Source of the DNA: Hypholoma sublateritium FD-334 SS-4
Lineage: Eukaryota; Basidiomycota; Agaricomycetes; Agaricales; Strophariaceae
Direction: 5' to 3'
Length of the DNA stretch: 64,000 nucleotides
Assembly: GCA_000827495.1 (NCBI GenBank)
Contig: KN817528.1
Location: 372,001-436,000, forward strand
Positions 58,660-64,000 of the stretch are shown here, one piece after another (within the stretch, counting starts at the first letter, position 1; each line of letters opens with the position of its first letter). Below the pieces are notes generated by a model, which was not told where the DNA came from, did no database searches, and was given only the letters and a program-made list of their open reading frames with translations. The translations under genes and the position numbers were made by a program.

Positions 58660-60084
58660 TTATTCTTTCTTGACATCTTCTTCGACTCTGGCTGCCTTTC
58701 TAGGCAAAAGGCAGTATGGCGCGGTGACCCCAATTGATGCCACGGGCGTTGCGAACAACAGATATATCGTAGAAAAGAAATTGGGTGATTCGGATGCCTT
58801 TGCGCCGACCAATTTCCAAACAGCAAATGACAAGGACGTCCAGACAATGTCCCAGCCAATGGAGGATTGAGCTGGATGAGAGTTCAGCACAACCCAAGCA
58901 GCGACCGCGGGGTTAGTTGGTCCAGAATGTTTCGCATAATTGAGGAAAACCATTGCGTTGAGAACGGTCCGAAGGTGGATTAGCACGGCTGCGAAGTGTA
59001 TTATGCGATACAGAGCTGCAGTGCTGATGGAGAAACGGGCTGGAGAAGCATTTTTTGATAAGAGAGGAATAAATAGCAGAGCGTGCATCAGGAGAAGATT
59101 GGGGAGGAAGGTTTGTTTCGATGTGAACGGAGTGGCTGCAACTGAGGCCAATGAAAGCAAGACACTGAGCCAAAGTGCGGGGCTGGCTTTGATTGACGGA
59201 GACTTCTTTTCTGCGCGGGGAGCTTCCGGTGATAACACCAAAGCCAGGTAGAAGAGATTAGAGGCGACCGAAATGGCAACAATTTGGCCGAGAAGCATGT
59301 ACGCCCAGAGATGCTTGATTTTATGACGCGTGCCTTGTAAGTGGAAAGAGTCAGAAGGTAACACATAGTCCGCAAAAATAGAGAGTACTGCACCTTCTGT
59401 GGCAATGAACACGGTCCAGGCGCCGACTGTGAACAAGCAAAGCTGTTCGCTCCACCACCAATTCAGGGGATGAAATACAACATGAGACCACGCCTCTTCG
59501 AATAAAGATGTATCGTAGAGCCATGATGCGATGCGGTATATCTGATCTTGAGACGCAGCAGTTTCAAGGGAACTTTCATAATTCAGGAAGCTCCACTAGA
59601 TTCATCTATCGGCCTGTGGAATTGAATGCAGCATTTGGTGTGCTCACCTGCATATACTTGAACATGTCTAAATCAAGTCAGTTTTCATATTTTCTTCTAC
59701 ACTACATGGACTCACAAAACCATGTGTGTGCCAGAGATACCAGTGTCAGTCCACCAAATATCCACGATTTAAAAGGTGCATGTGATACACTTTGTGACGC
59801 GGAAAGATTATATGCTATGAGTGAAAAGAGCCCCAAAATGCCCAACAAATATGCTGAGAAGACGGAGAGGGAAAGAACATGTTGCCAGATCATGGTCGTC
59901 GGCCAACGATGTTCGCGTTGAGACAGACGCCATTGGCACTGATAAATTCAACTATCAATAGACTGACCGTGAGAATATTCAAGTAATACTTCGAGCCGCC
60001 CACCTCAGGGGCAGCGTTCAGAATTCTTCGGCTCCAAACTTGAACTTGAACGATCTGCGGGACCAGACTCAACGGCTCAACCAT
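58660..60084 (-). CDS. polytopic membrane protein, unknown family
   Basis: Not recognised. The start at 60084 gives MVEPLSLVPQIVQVQVWSRR. A 69-base intron (GTGGGC...TCAG) best joins AAPE to CQWRLSQREHRWPTTMIWQH. Hydrophobic segments follow: LSVFSAYLLGILGLFSLIAY, WIFGGLTLVSLAHTWF, then a small exon (YMFKYMQ) and WSFLNYESSLETAASQ. Next come LFTVGAWTVFIATEGAVLSI, KIKHLWAYMLLGQIVAISVA, ALWLSVLLSLASVAATPF, FLPNLLLMHALLFIPLL, AALYRIIHFAAVLIHLRTVL, WDIVWTSLSFAVWKLV and FFSTIYLLFATPVASIGVTA. About eight to nine helices and 430 residues. The C-terminus is charged (RKAARVEEDVKKE); the two lysines are not at the exact KKXX positions. It is divergent from the seven-helix gene at 60494 with about 410 bases between. 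Confidence 0.75.
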
Positions 60085-60493
60085 GGAAAGTCACTGCTAA
60101 CAAATGCGCTGTTTTCTCTGACCGTCTGTTCACTCTGGCTGTCTCTGAGGCTGTCTCTGAGCCTGCGAATACTCTCCTCTCTACAACCGCAAAGATGACT
60201 TGTCAGCCTGTATACATGACAGATCGCAGTCGCTGCTCAATAGTTCTACTGGGAGTCGACTGGGAGTATCACGTCGATTTGCGAGTGATAGCTCTATCGA
60301 GGGGCCAACTCAGACACAATTTGGCGTAACTACGTTCTTATTTTGTTTCTCTCAAGCTTAAGAAGGTTGGTTCGTGTCTCTTCTTTCTGACTATCCACCA
60401 TTCGTCGTTGTCGTATAACAAGACGAGAACCGACCATCTCTTTCGGTTACTCTATTTCCTGCGACTCAGAGTCAAATTCAATAAGTTACACTC
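60085..60493. promoter_or_regulatory. divergent promoter region
   Basis: About 410 bases between two start codons. It contains CTGTCTCTGAGGCTGTCTCT direct repeats (60137-60160) and CT-rich leaders. Confidence 0.35.
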
Positions 60494-62001
60494 ATGCCCA
60501 TCTTGTTGGGTTTGATGGAAAGGTGTGTGGGATTCGCCTCAAAAAGAAGGATGTTATCTTGACAATTTGTTCTGTTCGATATCCTACTCGCAGATCTATT
60601 ATTCCATCGTCAACTTTGAGAATCGAGCCCCTGGGTGGTCAAGACGCAGCTCCATTTCGATTTGTTGTCATTCATGATGTGATATATTGCCTGAACATAA
60701 TTCTCGTGTTGACGGTCATCCTTACTGCTTGGCTTGCTAAACTGCAGCGATCCTCTACCTGGTACGGTGCCGCCAGCACAGTCATTACCAGCGCAGTCGC
60801 CAATATGTTGCTTCTTGGGCGGCAATCCGGTGTCTCTCCGTCGTTCGGACTCTGCCTAACACAGGCTGCATTGATTTACTCCATAGTTGTCTTGTAAGTC
60901 GAGCTGCTCTTACTTACATCGCATCGATACCTAATTGAAATGCATTTCAGAGATTCATTTTATGCCCTAACATTCATTTTGGAGGTGATTCGAACATACT
61001 AAGTTGATTATATTATGCTCACTCCTCGAAACCCCCTCTAGGCATATGTTACTATTCAAGTAACATTACTAGCAGCCCGCGCTCCTTCAAGATATGTCAC
61101 GCTATTGGTAGACTGGTGTTTTATCGGCGTGAAGGCTCGGCAATCTTGCCTGATACTTATTTGTTTCTAGTATCATGCCTTACCGTGGACCTCGTTTTCA
61201 GGAGCTCTTGTTGGTATATTCATTGTGAGCATTCTGCCTATACAACTCTGTTGACATGGCTTGAGTTTTGCCCTTTATGAATAGTATGGCTTGAATAATG
61301 ACTCAACAATTCAAGTGAGCACGACTGGTATGTACTGCCATATGACTAGTACCGCACCGTGAGTAGTAGCATTCTAATATTCTGCGATCTTTCGCTGAAG
61401 TGAATTCTATAAAACTCATAGGGGGGGAATTGTTGCGGGGGTTGGGATAATTTGCATGATCGGGATTGCGACTTTAGAAGGTAGCCACCAAGTCCCATAA
61501 TGTGTCATTCTGTGCGCTACTTATCGCATTCGCAACCAGCGCTCATCATCATGACACTGCGGCGCATATCTGGCAGTTGGAAAGCTCTGTTCAGGAACGA
61601 TGCTTGCATAGCACCGGGTTCAATGATCCGCGTAATTCTGTTCAGCATAGCGCCTCTTCTCGCTATCGTGTGCGCTTTTCGCTCTTTCTTCGTACACGGC
61701 TAGTTAATTCATTCACCAGTGTCTCCGCTGCTCAGTTTGCGGAAACGACTGCTAAACAGAACGCGTATCTCGAGATACTTTTAGCCTCAAGTGATTTTAT
61801 TGTTATGCATATGCAGGCCCTCATTGACGAACGCATCTAGTTGGAACATTCGTTGTTATCATTTTCGGATCACAAAAGGTCAGTATGGTCATCCCCCTTC
61901 GCATCTTCCGACTGGATTACTGAATCATTGACTATTATACTCACTTTCAGGACATCATACGAGCTTGGTCAAGGCTTTTCCAGCCCAGACTCCCTCTCTA
62001 A
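60494..62001 (+). CDS. seven-helix membrane protein, Agaricomycete orphan type
   Basis: The start at 60494 gives MPILLGLMER joined after an intron to SIIPSSTLRIEPLGGQDAAP. Helices are read as FVVIHDVIYCLNIILVLTVI (TM1), MLLLGRQSGVSPSFGLCLTQ region with ALIYSIVVL, DSFYALTFILE/AYVTIQVTLLAA, an extracellular block with YGLNNDSTIQVSTTGMYCHM, GGIVAGVGIICMIGIATLEG, MIRVILFSIAPLLAIVCAF and the last helix VGTFVVIIFGSQKDIIRAWS. The ending GSQKDII after TM7 is typical of mushroom orphan seven-helix proteins. Many very short exons. The region 61690-61860, between TM6 and TM7, does not splice cleanly by eye: the best path needs 36-44 base introns. A small defect there is possible, so it could be a recent pseudogene. 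Confidence 0.65.
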
Positions 62002-62190
62002 GTAATCCCGCTTGCGCGTGTATATGTACGAGCAGATTAAACGAAGTGAATAATAAGTGTACAATAAATAGTCTAAAAAGTGAATGGACAACAGCAAGGT
62101 CCGATCCGACTCAAGGTTTAAGTCCCGGCTAATCCAAGGAAGTATCCAATATCAGAAAGGAGAAGAGAACCAACATATGTACAGTTGCAT

Positions 62191-63956
62191 TTACATGAAT
62201 GCACTAGTCGCAGCAAAGCTGTTGATAATTTCATGTACGGGCACATCAGATTCGTAACTTGGCGGCGCCAGCATCCTTGGTCGAGGGCCTGGGGCGTACG
62301 CAGTGACAATCTCGAGAGGAATTTCAATTAGAAACTCTGATCCTGTCATCTCGATTCCAGGGGCGTCGAAGGGAAATAAAACCATCGAATACTAATTCGA
62401 TTATCTGTCAGATTCCAGACCAGGTAGAAATTATATTCAATGATGGACTCACTTCAATTCGAAAAGAGCCCATGGCGGAGGTAGGCTTCATGTCGGAACG
62501 CAGGTGGAGTTCCCCATTCACATATCTGACGGAATCGCTTCTACTTTGGGCACCTTCCGTGGACGGCCACCAGACAGACAGTTGGGAATGGTCGATGGCG
62601 TCTCTCCAGGCGAGTGATTCCAGCGTTTTCTCGGAGTTGTGGTGGAATTTGATTCGGCGCCGCAGACGTGCAACAATTGATTTCGGGGATGACAGCAGGT
62701 CCAGAGCGTGTCTGTCGTCGCTTTCGAGACGAAGAGTAATTGGGATCACCGAGCCCCTCGTATAGGAAAGCTAGGAACACGGATTTAGGGTTGAATTATA
62801 GCACATGGTCAAGATGGGAATACGCACTGGTTTCGCCAAAAACAGCTTATCAGGCATAGCCTAATGAGTCAACGCCATATGTGTAGCGGAAAGTACCACA
62901 CACCTGACAACCCATATGCAGCGGACGAGTGCTGAAAACCAATCCTTTGATACGAATGACCTCTGAGGGATGCCATCCATCCGGGTCACCAGTCGGGCCA
63001 ATCAATGGCGTTCCTTGCATGTATGCAAGTCGCCTGAGGGGCGGGAGGGGACTAGGACGTGTAATCGGCACATATCCGAATTGTGCTGGTATTCTGGGGT
63101 AATTATTCATTACGCACTGTCTGTAAGGTCCGGATAAGAAATGTATTGAACATACCTGTGATCCGCCCGCAGCTTGTTGCGTATTAATTTGAGTGAAATT
63201 TCGTAGCTAATTGTGGCCCGCGTATGTCTCTCGTTGAAAGTCTGAGGAGGATGAAAAACCTGGGGTTCGTTATGGGCCCCAGAGGGCATAACAACTTCCT
63301 TCGGGAGTTCCACTGAGAATTGCCAAGTATATTCCCCTTGCAGTTTTCCGCTGAACTTCGCAGAGTTCGGAGCTGGGGTGGAATCTCCATCGCTGGAGGC
63401 GGACTGTTGGGGCTCGCCGTCTAACTGGGACCAGAGAACAACCGGAATATCGATGAAGGAAACCTGTTCGCCCTGATTGGCACCCGTGATGAATTGCCCG
63501 AATATCTTGTTGGGGTAGAGAAGATATTCATAAGCTCAAGAACGTGTGCGGATATTGGTTGTCACACTAGCGAAGGGCGAAACTCACATTGACGACAACG
63601 GATTGTATAGCATCAGGCTTGTCCAAGATGAGCTGCACCCTGCCTTTAATGGGTGCACCCTCCACGAACGTCGGCATATGTCTTGAATAGGAACCGTCTG
63701 CGATGACTGTCAGAATTGCGAACGACTTTCCCCTCTTCTTCAGCTCATAGTAGAACTCCTTAGGGCTCTGCGCTGCAACTCGAGCTTGTTCGTGGGTGGG
63801 GGTCAGTCTTGGGCGCTGCCCTGTCGTGTACGCTGGGAGGTCCGGTACAGGATCTGTAGCGACGAGATCGTTGATGTCATTGGGAGAAGACAAGGAGTGT
63901 TGGGCAGCCAAATCATATGACGGTGGCTGGTTCGGGATCGCTACAGTAACAGACAT
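62191..63956 (-). CDS. arrestin-like protein
   Basis: Resembles fungal arrestin N-domain proteins. The start at 63956 gives MSVTVAIPNQPPSYDLAAQH, a polar leader with PPSY (possible WW-ligand site for Rsp5-type ligases) and a second LPAYTTG site. The arrestin-type beta-sandwich then follows: MPTFVEGAPIKGRVQLILDK, SVVVN, IFGQFITGANQGEQVSFIDI, YTWQFSVELPKEVVMPSGAH, ATISYEISLKLIRNKL, PTGDPDGWHPSEVIRIKGL, TRGSVIPITLRLES, GSFRIE and ends LAPPSYESDVPVHEI with a third PPSY/PxY-type motif. About six exons. Such proteins in fungi link membrane cargo to ubiquitination and endocytosis; the specific cargo is unknown. The 3' end faces the seven-helix gene with about 190 bases between stops. Confidence 0.82.
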
Positions 63957-64000
63957 GGTGGTTTTCCGTAGGAGTCGCGGAACTCAGCATGAGGATATAG
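63957..64000. other. window edge, leader of arrestin-like gene
   Basis: Upstream sequence of the minus-strand gene; too short to judge. Confidence 0.4.

Overview
The window is from a filamentous basidiomycete, most likely an Agaricomycete. Genes are split by many 45-95 base introns with GT...AG borders and CT-rich leaders. The families present (large F-box repertoires, HNH_2-type proteins, orphan seven-helix membrane proteins, small secreted proteins) are typical of mushroom-forming fungi. There is no rRNA, tRNA, CRISPR or bacterial operon structure. A few single N bases mark assembly gaps, four of them clustered at 39.06-39.27 kb.

Layout. 1-6.9 kb is almost gene-free except for a short three-exon proline-rich gene (2520-3386). 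6.9-16.8 kb holds a Gap1-type RasGAP, an A1 aspartic protease with a GPI-like tail, an unrecognised conserved-looking protein, and an ER J-protein ending in HDEL (Scj1/ERdj3 type). 17.9-20.8 kb carries two tandem small secreted paralogs that share a leader motif. 21.2-35.4 kb is a dense housekeeping block: CUL3, a single-pass surface protein, exportin-T (minus), an F-box protein (minus) and a disordered/coiled-coil protein.

35.7-54.2 kb is an accessory region of gene duplication and decay. It has one intact F-box gene and one broken tandem copy (35.8-39.9 kb), then an Sfk1-type membrane protein. A second F-box family follows in three copies: A intact at 42.5-43.95 kb, B broken at 48.85-50.2 kb, C broken at 52.1-53.6 kb. 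Between them lie a DsbA-like oxidoreductase gene, a GC-rich gene-free island, an HNH nuclease-like gene and a scrap of a carboxymuconolactone decarboxylase-like gene. A roughly 250-base module with a TATA box and a 29-codon ORF is found three times here; two copies sit upstream of F-box copies A and C.

54.5-64 kb is a membrane/transport block: a seven-helix protein, an auxin-efflux-carrier family transporter, an unknown polytopic protein, a second seven-helix protein and an arrestin-like protein.

The genes do not form one pathway. Ubiquitin ligase parts recur (CUL3, six F-box genes or pseudogenes), but CUL3 uses BTB adaptors and F-box proteins normally join CUL1, so closeness alone does not imply one complex. 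The best candidates for something undescribed are the repeated 29-codon microORF module and the tandem secreted pair with its shared leader motif.
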